Assembly: GCA_937915045.1 (NCBI GenBank)
Contig: CALDNM010000222.1
Coordinates: forward strand, 1 to 22,148
DNA from: an uncultured Clostridia bacterium
Lineage (GTDB): Bacteria > Bacillota > Clostridia > Peptostreptococcales > Anaerovoracaceae
Reading direction: 5' to 3'
Length of the DNA: 22,148 nt
The translations under genes were made by a program, and so were the position numbers. The notes below the pieces were generated by a model. It did not search any database. It was not told the DNA's origin and was given only the letters and a program-made list of their open reading frames with translations. This document shows, piece after piece, positions 1-7,693 of the stretch. Each line of letters begins with the position of its first letter. Within the stretch, counting starts at the first letter, position 1.

Positions 1-404
1 CACTTACGATCCTCGTATGCCTGTGCTTCCCATTCATTTCAAGCACACTCGTGGTACCTTACCTGGTATCGGCATTCGGAGCTGTGGACGCGCTCGCGCT
101 ATCGGCAAACAACATGATAATCATGTGCATAATGATAGCCGTGATCGTACTGCTCTTTGTCTTCTTCTTCGGAAGGACAAACAAGAAGATCGTTCCGCTG
201 TATATGGCGGGCGTGAACGAAGGGGACAACCTTACATTCGTCAACGCGTTCCAGGCGCCTCAGGCTGTTGGTCTGAAAAACTGGTACATGGAATCGTATT
301 TCGGTGAAGTGAAGATGAATGTGATAGGATGTGTCGCTACAGCGATCATTGAAGTCGCTTGTATAGTGGTTATCGCAGCAATGAGTTTAGGAGGTATAGC
401 GTAA
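1..404 (+). CDS. echA: Ech hydrogenase subunit A, C-terminal fragment
   Basis: This is the 3' end of a gene that begins before the window; its frame is open from base 3. The roughly 133 visible residues hold three hydrophobic segments (near the window start, around a stretch rich in Ile, Met and Val, and at the C-terminus) and a polar loop containing YMAGVNEGDN. Identification as EchA, the large NuoL/MrpA-like ion-translocating membrane subunit, rests on this membrane character and on its place directly before a complete echBCDEF set. Its TAA stop shares its last A with the echB ATG (TAATG), which suggests translational coupling. The internal GTG at 51 is not a real start. Only the tail is visible, so the antiporter core cannot be checked. 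Confidence 0.85.
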   Translation, partial: LTILVCLCFPFISSTLVVPYLVSAFGAVDALALSANNMIIMCIMIAVIVLLFVFFFGRTNKKIVPLYMAGVNEGDNLTFVNAFQAPQAVGLKNWYMESYFGEVKMNVIGCVATAIIEVACIVVIAAMSLGGIA

Positions 405-1267
405 TGGCAATAATGATTATATCAGTTATCGCATACCTCATTGTCGGACCTCTTCTTGGAGGATTCCTCTCAGGATGCGACAGAAAAATCACAGCACACA
501 TGCAGGGCAGGGTCGGCCCACCGATCCGTCAGCCTTTCTACGATGTGTTCAAGCTGACTGAAAAAGAAGATATCACAGTCAATAAGATACAGGATTTCTA
601 TGTCTTATGCTTCCTTATCTTCATTATAGTCACAGGATGCCTCTTCTTTGCGGGACAGAGCCTGCTCCTCGTATTCTTTACGCTTACGACAGCAAGCACG
701 TTCCTCATCATAGCGGCATACTCATCGACATCACCTTACGCTGAAGCGGGTGCTCAGAGAGAACTCCTTCAGGTAATGGCTTATGAGCCGATGGTACTTA
801 TCACAGCGGTAGGCTTCTACATGTCGACAGGATCATTCGATGTAAGCCAGATCATGACTTCAGAGTCAATGCCTATATGGGCACTCTGGGGACTGTTCAT
901 CGGTTTCATCTTCATCCTGACGATCAAGTTAAGAAAATCGCCTTTCGATCTCTCGATGTCAGAACATGCGCATCAGGAGCTCGTTGCGGGACTCAAAACT
1001 GAGTTCTCAGGCAAGACTCTGGCTATGGTAGAAGTAGCGCACTGGTATGAAAACGTAATGCTCCTCGGCATCGTATTCCTGTTCTTCGCGAACGGAACGA
1101 TATACGGGGCTATAATCGGCGTAGTTGTTTGTCTTCTTGCATATTTCTTTGAAATATTCATCGATAACAGTTTCGCAAGAATGAAATGGCAGGCAGCCCT
1201 GAATTCAGCGTGGATAGTCGCGGCAGTTTTAGGCGGAGTCAATTTATTCGTATTACTATTAGTATAA
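404..1267 (+). CDS. echB: Ech hydrogenase subunit B (NuoH/HycD-like membrane subunit)
   Basis: A 287-residue, very hydrophobic protein with about eight predicted membrane spans. It belongs to the NuoH/HycD/EchB family that anchors the hydrogenase to the membrane and forms the ion path near the catalytic module. Family signatures are visible: the cytoplasmic loop MQGRVGPPIRQPFYDVFKL after the first helix, and the KSPFDLSMSEHAHQELVAG loop corresponding to the NuoH PFDL...E.ELVAG segment. The start at 404 is chosen because AGGAGG lies at 389-394 and the ATG overlaps the echA stop. A longer reading from ATG 359 would run inside echA without a ribosome binding site. EchC follows after 12 bases. 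Length fits the family. Confidence 0.93.
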   Translation: MAIMIISVIAYLIVGPLLGGFLSGCDRKITAHMQGRVGPPIRQPFYDVFKLTEKEDITVNKIQDFYVLCFLIFIIVTGCLFFAGQSLLLVFFTLTTASTFLIIAAYSSTSPYAEAGAQRELLQVMAYEPMVLITAVGFYMSTGSFDVSQIMTSESMPIWALWGLFIGFIFILTIKLRKSPFDLSMSEHAHQELVAGLKTEFSGKTLAMVEVAHWYENVMLLGIVFLFFANGTIYGAIIGVVVCLLAYFFEIFIDNSFARMKWQAALNSAWIVAAVLGGVNLFVLLLV

Positions 1268-1279
1268 GGAGGTGTAATA

Positions 1280-1804
1280 ATGTCATATGTAGCAAAATCA
1301 CCATGGATCATTCATTATGACGGATCCAGCTGCAACGGCTGCGACATAGAAGTATTGGCATGCCTTACACCTATGTACGACGTTGAAAGATTCGGTATTA
1401 TAAATACCGGAAACCCTAAACACGCTGACGTGTTTATGATAACCGGCGCGGTCAATGAAAGAAATAAGGCCGTCATCAAGCAGATCTATGATCAGATGCC
1501 TGAGCCGAAAGTAGTAGTTGCCATAGGTATCTGCGCTTGCTCCGGCGGTATCTGGGAAGAATGTTATAACGTTCTCGGCGGTATCGATAAAGTTATCCCG
1601 GTAGACTGCTATATCCCTGGCTGTGCGGCAAGACCTGAAGCTATCATCGATGGTGTTGTAGCAGGACTCGGAGTACTCGCCGGAAAGAGAGAAAGAATGG
1701 AAAAAGGTCTCGATCCTGAAGGGACAGACGAAGCAGCTCCTGAAGCTGCTGTAGGCGCTCCTGCAGGTACAGAGACAGCAGAAGCTGAAAAGGAGGCAGA
1801 ATAA
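1280..1804 (+). CDS. echC: Ech hydrogenase small subunit C (NuoB-like, proximal [4Fe-4S])
   Basis: A 174-residue [NiFe]-hydrogenase small subunit of the NuoB type, which holds the proximal [4Fe-4S] cluster and passes electrons to the EchE active site. Likely cluster ligands are C18 and C21 (SSCNGCD), C85 (GICACSGG) and C115 (YIPGCAARPE). There is no Tat signal, as expected for a cytoplasm-facing Ech enzyme. A strong AAGGAGGT at 1266-1273 precedes ATG 1280. After the conserved part the protein ends in a low-complexity tail of about 30 residues rich in Ala, Glu and Pro (from about residue 145), which I do not recall as a family feature. The TAA stop overlaps the echD ATG as TAATG, and the echD ribosome binding site is inside the tail-coding region. 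Confidence 0.94.
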   Translation: MSYVAKSPWIIHYDGSSCNGCDIEVLACLTPMYDVERFGIINTGNPKHADVFMITGAVNERNKAVIKQIYDQMPEPKVVVAIGICACSGGIWEECYNVLGGIDKVIPVDCYIPGCAARPEAIIDGVVAGLGVLAGKRERMEKGLDPEGTDEAAPEAAVGAPAGTETAEAEKEAE

Positions 1805-2160
1805 TGAGCGAGAAAAAATATAAGATCCAGAACTTTGAGCCCATTACTGCGGACAAGCTTCTGGAAAGAGTAAAAGAACTCAAGGCAGACGGATACAGAT
1901 TCGTTCAGCTTTGCGGAATAACTAAAAAAGACCATTATCAGTTATTGTACGCGTTCGATCTGGATCACGTGATGCTGCTTCTCAGGATGGATATCCAGCC
2001 TGATCAGGAAGTAGAAAGCATTACGGGAGATTACTGGCCGGCATTCATTTATGAGAATGAGGTACACGATCTGTTCGGTATCAAGTTCCTTCATAACGCG
2101 CTTGATTACGGCGGCAATTTCTTCACAACGAGCGAGCCTACTCCATGGGCAATAAAGTAA
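1804..2160 (+). CDS. echD: Ech hydrogenase subunit D (NuoC/30-kDa-like)
   Basis: A 118-residue soluble protein resembling the complex I 30-kDa (NuoC) subunit, which packs against the large hydrogenase subunit and carries no cofactor. Seen here are the family's beta-strand/helix pattern and the acidic signature near the C-terminus (YENEVHDLFGIKFLHN), equivalent to the E.E..DLFGI motif of NuoC. It is short, as EchD proteins are. The AAGGAGG at 1790-1796 and the TAATG overlap with echC decide the start. EchE begins 16 bases downstream. Confidence 0.9.
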   Translation: MSEKKYKIQNFEPITADKLLERVKELKADGYRFVQLCGITKKDHYQLLYAFDLDHVMLLLRMDIQPDQEVESITGDYWPAFIYENEVHDLFGIKFLHNALDYGGNFFTTSEPTPWAIK

Positions 2161-2176
2161 GGAAAGGAAGGTAGAA

Positions 2177-3262
2177 ATGAGTAAGAGAACTATTATTCCT
2201 TTCGGACCACAGCACCCTGTGCTTCCTGAGCCGGTCCATCTGGACCTGGTCATCGAAGACGAAAAGGTGGTCGAGGCCATTCCATCTATCGGATTTATCC
2301 ATAGAGGTTTGGAGAAACTCGTGGAAAAAAAGGAATATACCGAAATGGTATATGTAATAGAAAGGATCTGCGGAATTTGCAGCTTCGGCCATGGCTGGGG
2401 ATGTGTATCCGCGATCGAAGGCGCTATGGATATCGAAGTGCCTGCAAGAGCAGATTATCTCAGAACGATCTGGCATGAACTTTCAAGGGTACACAGTCAT
2501 CTGCTGTGGCTCGGACTCCTGGCCGACGGCTTTGGATTCGAAAGTCTGTTCAATCACACTTGGAGAGTAAGAGAAGCTGTCCTCGATATATTCGAGGAGA
2601 CTACAGGCGGAAGAGTAATCTTCTCAGTCTGCAAAGTCGGCGGTGTCAGAAAAGACATCGACAACGCTACACTCAAGGGAATTTCTGAGAAACTCGACGA
2701 AATAAGAAAAGAGACTGCAGAACTCACAGACGTATTTATTGAAGATACATCTGTCAAGAACAGGCTCTGCGGTGTAGGATATCTCAGCAAGGAGGATGCT
2801 ACTGATCTTTGTACAGTAGGTCCTATGGCTAGAGCATCCGGCATCGTTCAGGATATCAGACTGACCGGCAACGGCGTTTATGATGACCTCGGTTTTGAGC
2901 CGTGCATCGAGACAGCGGGAGACTGCTGGGCTAGATGTAAGGTAAGGATCGATGAGATCTACGCTTCGATCGATCTTATCCAGAGAGCTATCGAAAAGAT
3001 CCCTGACAGTGAGATAGCAGTCCCTGTAAAGGGCAACTTCCACGGTGAATTCGCGCTGAGAATGGAACAGCCGAGAGGCGAAGCGTTCTACTACGCGAAG
3101 GGATTCGATGAGCCGACAAAGTACATGGAAAGAATGCGTGTCAGGACACCGACCAACATGAATATTCCTGCAATGGTCAAGACTCTGCAGGGATGCGACC
3201 TTGCGGATGTCCCAATGAACATTCTTACTATTGACCCTTGCATCAGTTGTACAGAAAGGTAG
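2177..3262 (+). CDS. echE: Ech hydrogenase large subunit E ([NiFe] catalytic subunit)
   Basis: A 361-residue [NiFe]-hydrogenase large subunit of the NuoD/HycE type that carries the Ni-Fe active site and evolves or oxidises H2. Both nickel-binding motifs are present: the N-terminal RICGICSFGHG with C65 and C68, and the C-terminal DPCISC with C355 and C358. The reading frame stops three residues after the last cysteine (CTER-stop), so the C-terminal peptide that maturation proteases remove from many [NiFe] enzymes is absent. GGAAAGGAAGG at about 2161-2171 precedes ATG 2177. The hyp operon at 17078-22148 supplies the maturation proteins. Intact and full length. Confidence 0.96.
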   Translation: MSKRTIIPFGPQHPVLPEPVHLDLVIEDEKVVEAIPSIGFIHRGLEKLVEKKEYTEMVYVIERICGICSFGHGWGCVSAIEGAMDIEVPARADYLRTIWHELSRVHSHLLWLGLLADGFGFESLFNHTWRVREAVLDIFEETTGGRVIFSVCKVGGVRKDIDNATLKGISEKLDEIRKETAELTDVFIEDTSVKNRLCGVGYLSKEDATDLCTVGPMARASGIVQDIRLTGNGVYDDLGFEPCIETAGDCWARCKVRIDEIYASIDLIQRAIEKIPDSEIAVPVKGNFHGEFALRMEQPRGEAFYYAKGFDEPTKYMERMRVRTPTNMNIPAMVKTLQGCDLADVPMNILTIDPCISCTER

Positions 3263-3271
3263 GTGAGAGCA

Positions 3272-3823
3272 GTGTCAGTATTTAAGATCGGCAAAGTCGT
3301 AATGGGCAGCCTGTTCAAGAAGCCGGCTACTCTCATGTATCCGGTAGTACCGAGAGAGTGGCAGGAAAGAACAAGAGGTCATATCGACATAAACGAGCCT
3401 GACTGCATCCTTTGCGGGATGTGCATGAGGAAATGCCCGACGAACGCGATCACCGTTGACAGAGACGCGCATACATGGGTCATCCAGAGGATGAAGTGTA
3501 TACAGTGCGGCTGCTGCACGGACAATTGCCCGAAGAAGTGTCTTACTATGGCGCAGACATATACAGCGCCTTCAGTGACGAAAGTCATCGACACATTCGA
3601 GATACCTCAGAAGGAAAAAGCTGCTGGCGGCGGAGCTGCCGACGGCAAACTTCAGAACAATCAGGACGAATGCATTTACTGCGGAATTTGCGCAAAGAAT
3701 TGCCCGCAGGAAGCAATCGAAGTCAACAGAGACGAGAAATCGTGGAAGCTTGACGAAGATAAGTGCGTCAAGTGCGGACTCTGCACTGAGAAGTGCCCGA
3801 AGAAGTGCTTGGAAATAAAATAA
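3272..3823 (+). CDS. echF: Ech hydrogenase subunit F with duplicated ferredoxin domain (four [4Fe-4S] motifs)
   Basis: A polyferredoxin subunit of 183 residues that should take electrons from soluble ferredoxin and pass them to EchC. It opens with the EchF/NuoI-like amphipathic start (LFKKPATLMYP). It has four CxxCxxCxxxCP motifs, at residues 45-55, 76-86, 134-144 and 165-175, instead of the two usual in EchF as I know it. The second pair sits exactly 89 residues after the first at every cysteine, joined by a charged and Gly/Ala-rich linker, so the domain was duplicated in tandem. The start is uncertain. GTG 3272 has AGGTGAG about 6 bases upstream and is preferred; GTG 3263, directly after the echE stop, would add three residues. 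A terminator follows. Confidence 0.92.
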   Translation: MSVFKIGKVVMGSLFKKPATLMYPVVPREWQERTRGHIDINEPDCILCGMCMRKCPTNAITVDRDAHTWVIQRMKCIQCGCCTDNCPKKCLTMAQTYTAPSVTKVIDTFEIPQKEKAAGGGAADGKLQNNQDECIYCGICAKNCPQEAIEVNRDEKSWKLDEDKCVKCGLCTEKCPKKCLEIK

Positions 3824-3833
3824 TAGTGCTTTT

Positions 3834-3872
3834 AAAAAGGGAGGCTGCCCATTCAGGGCGGCCTCTTTTTTA
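3834..3872 (+). terminator. Intrinsic terminator of the ech operon
   Basis: Ten-pair stem 3841-3850 with 3856-3865 (GAGGCTGCCC/GGGCGGCCTC, one G-T pair), loop ATTCA, followed by six T at 3866-3871. An A-run at 3834-3838 extends pairing with the T-run. It sits 17 bases after the echF stop. Confidence 0.93.
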
Positions 3873-3914
3873 GACTCAAATCGATTTTAGATGGTTCAAT
3901 AAAATTTGAAAGTG

Positions 3915-3923
3915 TGCTATAAT
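3915..3923 (+). promoter_or_regulatory. Possible extended -10 promoter upstream of nifJ
   Basis: TGCTATAAT is a perfect extended -10 element. A weak -35 (TTCAAT, 3895-3900) lies 17 bases upstream. It could be a second nifJ promoter; a transcript from it would include the dyad at 3931-3955 as RNA. Weaker evidence than for the promoter at 3940-3968. Confidence 0.4.
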
Positions 3924-3930
3924 ATTAACG

Positions 3931-3955
3931 CGCGGGTTATTGACAATAGCTCGCG
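3931..3955. promoter_or_regulatory. Inverted repeat over the nifJ -35 element (candidate operator)
   Basis: A dyad centred on A3943: CGCG arms at 3931-3934 and 3952-3955, and a perfect inner palindrome TATTGACAATA at 3938-3948. Ten of 12 positions per arm are complementary. The -35 hexamer lies inside it, so a protein bound here would block the promoter. The binding factor is unknown. Confidence 0.45.
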
Positions 3956-3968
3956 GGACTCATATAAT
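3940..3968 (+). promoter_or_regulatory. Consensus sigma-A promoter of nifJ
   Basis: TTGACA at 3940-3945 and TATAAT at 3963-3968 with a 17-base spacer match the housekeeping consensus at all 12 positions. Transcription should start near 3975, giving a leader of about 130 bases before the nifJ ATG at 4105. This fits a highly expressed catabolic enzyme. Confidence 0.85.
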
Positions 3969-4010
3969 CAAATTGCATTGGATACTGTATACAAAAAAAT
4001 AGTTCATAAT

Positions 4011-4100
4011 ATCGGCAACGCCGGTTAATGATAAAAGTATTACTATTATGGGAAGTGCGAAGCAGGACTTCCTCCTGTGGGCACAATTTTTTTTGGAGGA
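4011..4100 (+). promoter_or_regulatory. Structured nifJ leader: terminator-like hairpin and SD-sequestering option
   Basis: The leader holds a small hairpin (4011-4016 with 4020-4025), then a terminator-like one: GTGC 4055-4058 with GCAC 4081-4084 and CAGGA 4063-4067 with TCCTG 4073-4077, two bases before eight T at 4087-4094. A competing hairpin pairs GGAAGT 4051-4056 with ACTTCC 4067-4072. In addition TCCTCC 4070-4075 is exactly complementary to the nifJ Shine-Dalgarno GGAGGA at 4095-4100. The pairings exclude one another, as in attenuators and riboswitches. I recognise no known class, and no folding was computed. Confidence 0.45.
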
Positions 4101-4104
4101 TACA

Positions 4105-7100
4105 ATGGCAAAAAAAATCATGAAAACAATGGATGGCAATACTGCTGCCGGATACGCGTCATACGCGTTTACAGAAGTAGCTGCTATCTACCCAATCACT
4201 CCATCGTCGCCAATGGCAGAAGTCGTTGATGACATGCAGGCACATGGCGAAACAAACATGTTTGGCCAGAAAGTCAAAGTCGTGGAAATGGAGTCGGAAG
4301 GCGGAGCTTCCGGAGCTGTCCACGGTTCACTCGCTTCAGGCGAACTCACTACTACATACACAGCTTCACAGGGACTTCTCCTGATGATCCCGAATATGTA
4401 CAAGATCGCGGGCGAGCTCCTTCCGGGAGTATTCCACGTTACAGCAAGAACACTTGCTACACACGCGCTCTGCATTTTCGGAGATCACTCCGATGTCATG
4501 GCTACAAGACAGACAGGATTTGCTCTGCTCTGCTCGAGTTCCGTACAGGAAGTTATGGATCTCGCGAACGTAGCACATTTATCAGCTATCAAGGGAAGAG
4601 TTCCTTTCCTGCATTTCTTCGACGGATTCAGAACATCTCATGAGATCCAGAAGATCGAAGTCATCGATCCTAAGGATGTCACAAAACTCGTTGACAAGAA
4701 AGCACTCAAGGAATTCAAAGCAAACGCTCTCAACCCTGATCATCCTAAGATCAGAGGTACAGCGCAGAACCCTGATATCTTCTTCCAGGCAAGAATGGCT
4801 AACAAGAAGTTCTATGACGAGCTTCCTGAGACAGTAGATGAATACATGAAAGAGATCTCAGACCTCACTGGCAGAAAATATCACCTGTTTGACTATGTCG
4901 GAGCGAAAGACGCTGACAGAGTCATCATTGCTATGGGTTCAGTATGCGAGTGCATCGAAGAAACTATCAACGTACTCAACAAAAAGGCCGGCAACAAACT
5001 CGGTCTTATCAAAGTCAGACTTTACAGACCTTGGGCCCCTGAATATCTCAAGAAGGTCATGCCTAAGACAGTAGAGAAGATCGCGGTACTCGACAGGACA
5101 ATGGAGCCTGGAGCTATCGGTGATCCTCTTTATCTTGATGTAAAGACAATGTACTATGACGAGAAAGTATCACCTGTCATCGTAGGCGGCAGATACGGAC
5201 TTGGCTCAAAGGATACGACACCTGGTCAGATCGCTGCTGTATATCATAACCTCAAGGCAGCGAAGCCAAAGAATCATTTCACGATCGGCATCGAAGATGA
5301 CGTTTATGGAACATCACTCAAGACGATGGATCTTACAACAGAGCCGGAAGGCACAGTAAGATGCAAGTTCTGGGGACTTGGTTCAGATGGTACAGTAGGA
5401 GCCAACAAACAGGCTATCAAGATCATAGGCGACAACACAGACCTTTACGCTCAGGGTTACTTCAACTATGACTCCAAGAAATCAGGCGGAGTCACGATGT
5501 CACATCTGAGATTCGGAAAGAACAAGATCCAGTCGACATACCTCCTCACAGAGGCTGATTACATCGCTTGCCACAATCAGGCATATGTACATCAGTATGA
5601 TGTCATCAAGGGTCTGAAAAAGGGCGGCACATTCCTCCTCAACTGCACATGGTCAGATGAAGAGCTCAATGACAACCTCCCTGCAGCACTCAAACAGTAC
5701 ATCGCGAAGAACAAGATCAAGTTCTACACGATAGACGGTACAGCGATCGGTCAGGAGATCGGACTTGGCAACAGGATCAACATGGTCATGCAGTCGGCGT
5801 TCTTCAAACTTGCTGATGTTATGCCGCTCGATAAAGCTCTCAAGCTCCTGAAGGATTCAATCAAGAAGACATACGGACTCAAGGGCGACAAGATCGTAAA
5901 CATGAACTGCGCTGCTGTTGACAGAGGCTGCGACAGCCTGCACAAGGTAGACGTTCCTAAGGACTGGGCTGACGCTAAGGACAAGGCTGCTAAGAAGGCT
6001 GACATCCCTCAGTTCGTCAAAGACGTTGTTATACCTGTCAACAGACAGGAAGGAGACAATCTCCCTGTAAGCACATTCGTCGGAAGAGAAGACGGAGAAT
6101 TCCCATCGGGAACAGCTGCTTATGAGAAGAGAGGCGTTGCTGTCAACGTACCTTCATGGGATATAGACAAGTGCATCGAGTGCAACCAGTGCTCGTTCGT
6201 ATGCCCGCATTCGGCGATCAGACCTGTTCTGCTCAATGACGCGGAAGCAAAGGCTGCTCCGGCAGGCTTCAAGACAAAGGAAGCAAAAGGCAAGGATCTC
6301 GCGGGACTCCAGTACAGGATGCAGGTAGACGTTATGGACTGCCTCGGCTGCGGAAACTGCGCGGACATCTGCCCGGTACAGGCTCTCACAATGAAGCCGC
6401 TGGCTGATGAAGAAGCTGAAGCTGAAAACTGGACATATGCTATGACAGTATCTCAGAAGGACGAATCGTTCGACAAGGGTACTGTAAAGGGAAGCCAGTT
6501 CGCTATGCCTTACTTCGAGTTCTCAGGCGCATGCTCAGGCTGCGGCGAGACACCATATATCAAGGTAGTTACACAACTCTTCGGAGACAGAATGATGATC
6601 GCGAACGCTACAGGATGCTCATCCATCTGGGGCGCTTCAGCACCATCGATGCCTTACTGCAAGGACAAGAATGGCAGAGGTCCGTCATGGGCTAACTCGC
6701 TGTTTGAGGATAACGCGGAGTATGGACTCGGTATGGCTACAGGCGTAAGACAGGCTAGAGACCTTGCTAAAGATAAGGTCCAGGCTCTCTGCGCAGAGAC
6801 AAACTCATCAAAGATCAAGGATGCATGCAAGGCATGGGTCGATGGATTCAGCGATGGCGAAGGAACTAGAGACAGAGCGGAAGCTCTCGTAGACGCTATC
6901 AAGTCGGCTGATCTCACAGGCAAAGCAAAGACACTTGGAAAGGCAGTCCTCGATAAGGAAGATATGCTCGACAAGAAGTCAATGTGGTGCCTCGGCGGAG
7001 ACGGCTGGTCATATGATATCGGTTATGGCGGGCTCGATCATGTACTCGCTTCAGGCGAAGACATCAATGTTCTCGTATTCGATACAGAAGTATATTCAAA

Positions 7101-7611
7101 CACAGGCGGTCAGTCTTCAAAGGCTACTCCTACAGGCGCAGTCGCACAGTTCGCTGCTGCCGGCAAGAGAACTAAGAAGAAGGACCTCGGCATGATGGCT
7201 ATGAGCTATGGATATGTATATGTTGCTCAGGTAGCTATGGGCTCGGATAAGAACCAGTTCATGAAGGCTGTCAAGGAAGCAGAAGCATATCACGGACCAT
7301 CGCTGATCATGTGCTACGCTCCATGCATCAACCACGGTATCAAGAAGGGCATGGGCAAGACTCAGGAGAACGAAGCGGATGCTGTTAAGTGCGGTTACTG
7401 GCAGCTCTACAGGTACAATCCTGAGGGTGCTGTATTCTCACTCGACTGCAAGAAGCCTGAAGAAGGACTCTTCAGAGACTTCCTCATGGGTCAGGTAAGA
7501 TACAACTCACTCGTCAAGGAATTCCCTGATCTGGCTGAAGAACTCTTCGTTAAGACAGAGGCTGAAGCTATGAAGAGATATCAGAACTATGAGGAACTCG
7601 CAAGCAAATAA
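4105..7611 (+). CDS. nifJ: Pyruvate:ferredoxin (flavodoxin) oxidoreductase
   Basis: A 1168-residue, single-chain, homodimer-type PFOR that converts pyruvate and CoA to acetyl-CoA, CO2 and reduced ferredoxin. In order: the pyrimidine-binding domain (YPITPSSP, TTYTASQGLLLMIPNMYKIAGE), a CoA/transketolase-C-like region, and a two-cluster ferredoxin domain with C690/693/696/700 and C746/749/752/756. Then comes the TPP domain, with proximal cluster ligands C810, C813, C838 and C1074 and the GGDGWSYDIG TPP/Mg motif from residue 964. Length is typical. The start at 4105 is chosen because GGAGGA lies at 4095-4100. The in-frame ATG 4048 would add 19 residues but has no ribosome binding site and lies in the structured leader. 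Reduced ferredoxin from this enzyme is the likely electron donor to the Ech complex. Ile codons are mostly ATC, suggesting high expression. Confidence 0.98.
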   Translation: MAKKIMKTMDGNTAAGYASYAFTEVAAIYPITPSSPMAEVVDDMQAHGETNMFGQKVKVVEMESEGGASGAVHGSLASGELTTTYTASQGLLLMIPNMYKIAGELLPGVFHVTARTLATHALCIFGDHSDVMATRQTGFALLCSSSVQEVMDLANVAHLSAIKGRVPFLHFFDGFRTSHEIQKIEVIDPKDVTKLVDKKALKEFKANALNPDHPKIRGTAQNPDIFFQARMANKKFYDELPETVDEYMKEISDLTGRKYHLFDYVGAKDADRVIIAMGSVCECIEETINVLNKKAGNKLGLIKVRLYRPWAPEYLKKVMPKTVEKIAVLDRTMEPGAIGDPLYLDVKTMYYDEKVSPVIVGGRYGLGSKDTTPGQIAAVYHNLKAAKPKNHFTIGIEDDVYGTSLKTMDLTTEPEGTVRCKFWGLGSDGTVGANKQAIKIIGDNTDLYAQGYFNYDSKKSGGVTMSHLRFGKNKIQSTYLLTEADYIACHNQAYVHQYDVIKGLKKGGTFLLNCTWSDEELNDNLPAALKQYIAKNKIKFYTIDGTAIGQEIGLGNRINMVMQSAFFKLADVMPLDKALKLLKDSIKKTYGLKGDKIVNMNCAAVDRGCDSLHKVDVPKDWADAKDKAAKKADIPQFVKDVVIPVNRQEGDNLPVSTFVGREDGEFPSGTAAYEKRGVAVNVPSWDIDKCIECNQCSFVCPHSAIRPVLLNDAEAKAAPAGFKTKEAKGKDLAGLQYRMQVDVMDCLGCGNCADICPVQALTMKPLADEEAEAENWTYAMTVSQKDESFDKGTVKGSQFAMPYFEFSGACSGCGETPYIKVVTQLFGDRMMIANATGCSSIWGASAPSMPYCKDKNGRGPSWANSLFEDNAEYGLGMATGVRQARDLAKDKVQALCAETNSSKIKDACKAWVDGFSDGEGTRDRAEALVDAIKSADLTGKAKTLGKAVLDKEDMLDKKSMWCLGGDGWSYDIGYGGLDHVLASGEDINVLVFDTEVYSNTGGQSSKATPTGAVAQFAAAGKRTKKKDLGMMAMSYGYVYVAQVAMGSDKNQFMKAVKEAEAYHGPSLIMCYAPCINHGIKKGMGKTQENEADAVKCGYWQLYRYNPEGAVFSLDCKKPEEGLFRDFLMGQVRYNSLVKEFPDLAEELFVKTEAEAMKRYQNYEELASK

Positions 7612-7646
7612 GCGCAGATCGTAGTTCAAAACAAAACAGAAGTTTT

Positions 7647-7677
7647 ACCGGCAGGCCATTCAGGTCTGCCGGTTTTT
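7647..7677 (+). terminator. Intrinsic terminator of nifJ
   Basis: Eleven-pair stem, 7647-7657 with 7663-7673 (ACCGGCAGGCC/GGTCTGCCGGT, one G-T pair), loop ATTCA, followed by a T5 run ending at 7677. Confidence 0.95.
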
Positions 7678-7693
7678 ATGTGACAAAATATTG

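Noticed and set aside
359..403. Longer EchB from ATG 359
   Set aside because: It would overlap the echA end out of frame and lacks a ribosome binding site; AGGAGG at 389-394 serves ATG 404.
3263..3271. GTG 3263 as the echF start
   Set aside because: Only AAAGG at 3 bases spacing; GTG 3272 has a better spaced AGGTGAG. The choice changes only three residues and remains uncertain.
4048..4104. N-terminal extension of PFOR from ATG 4048
   Set aside because: No ribosome binding site, lies in the structured leader, and homologues begin near the MAKK start at 4105 with a strong GGAGGA.
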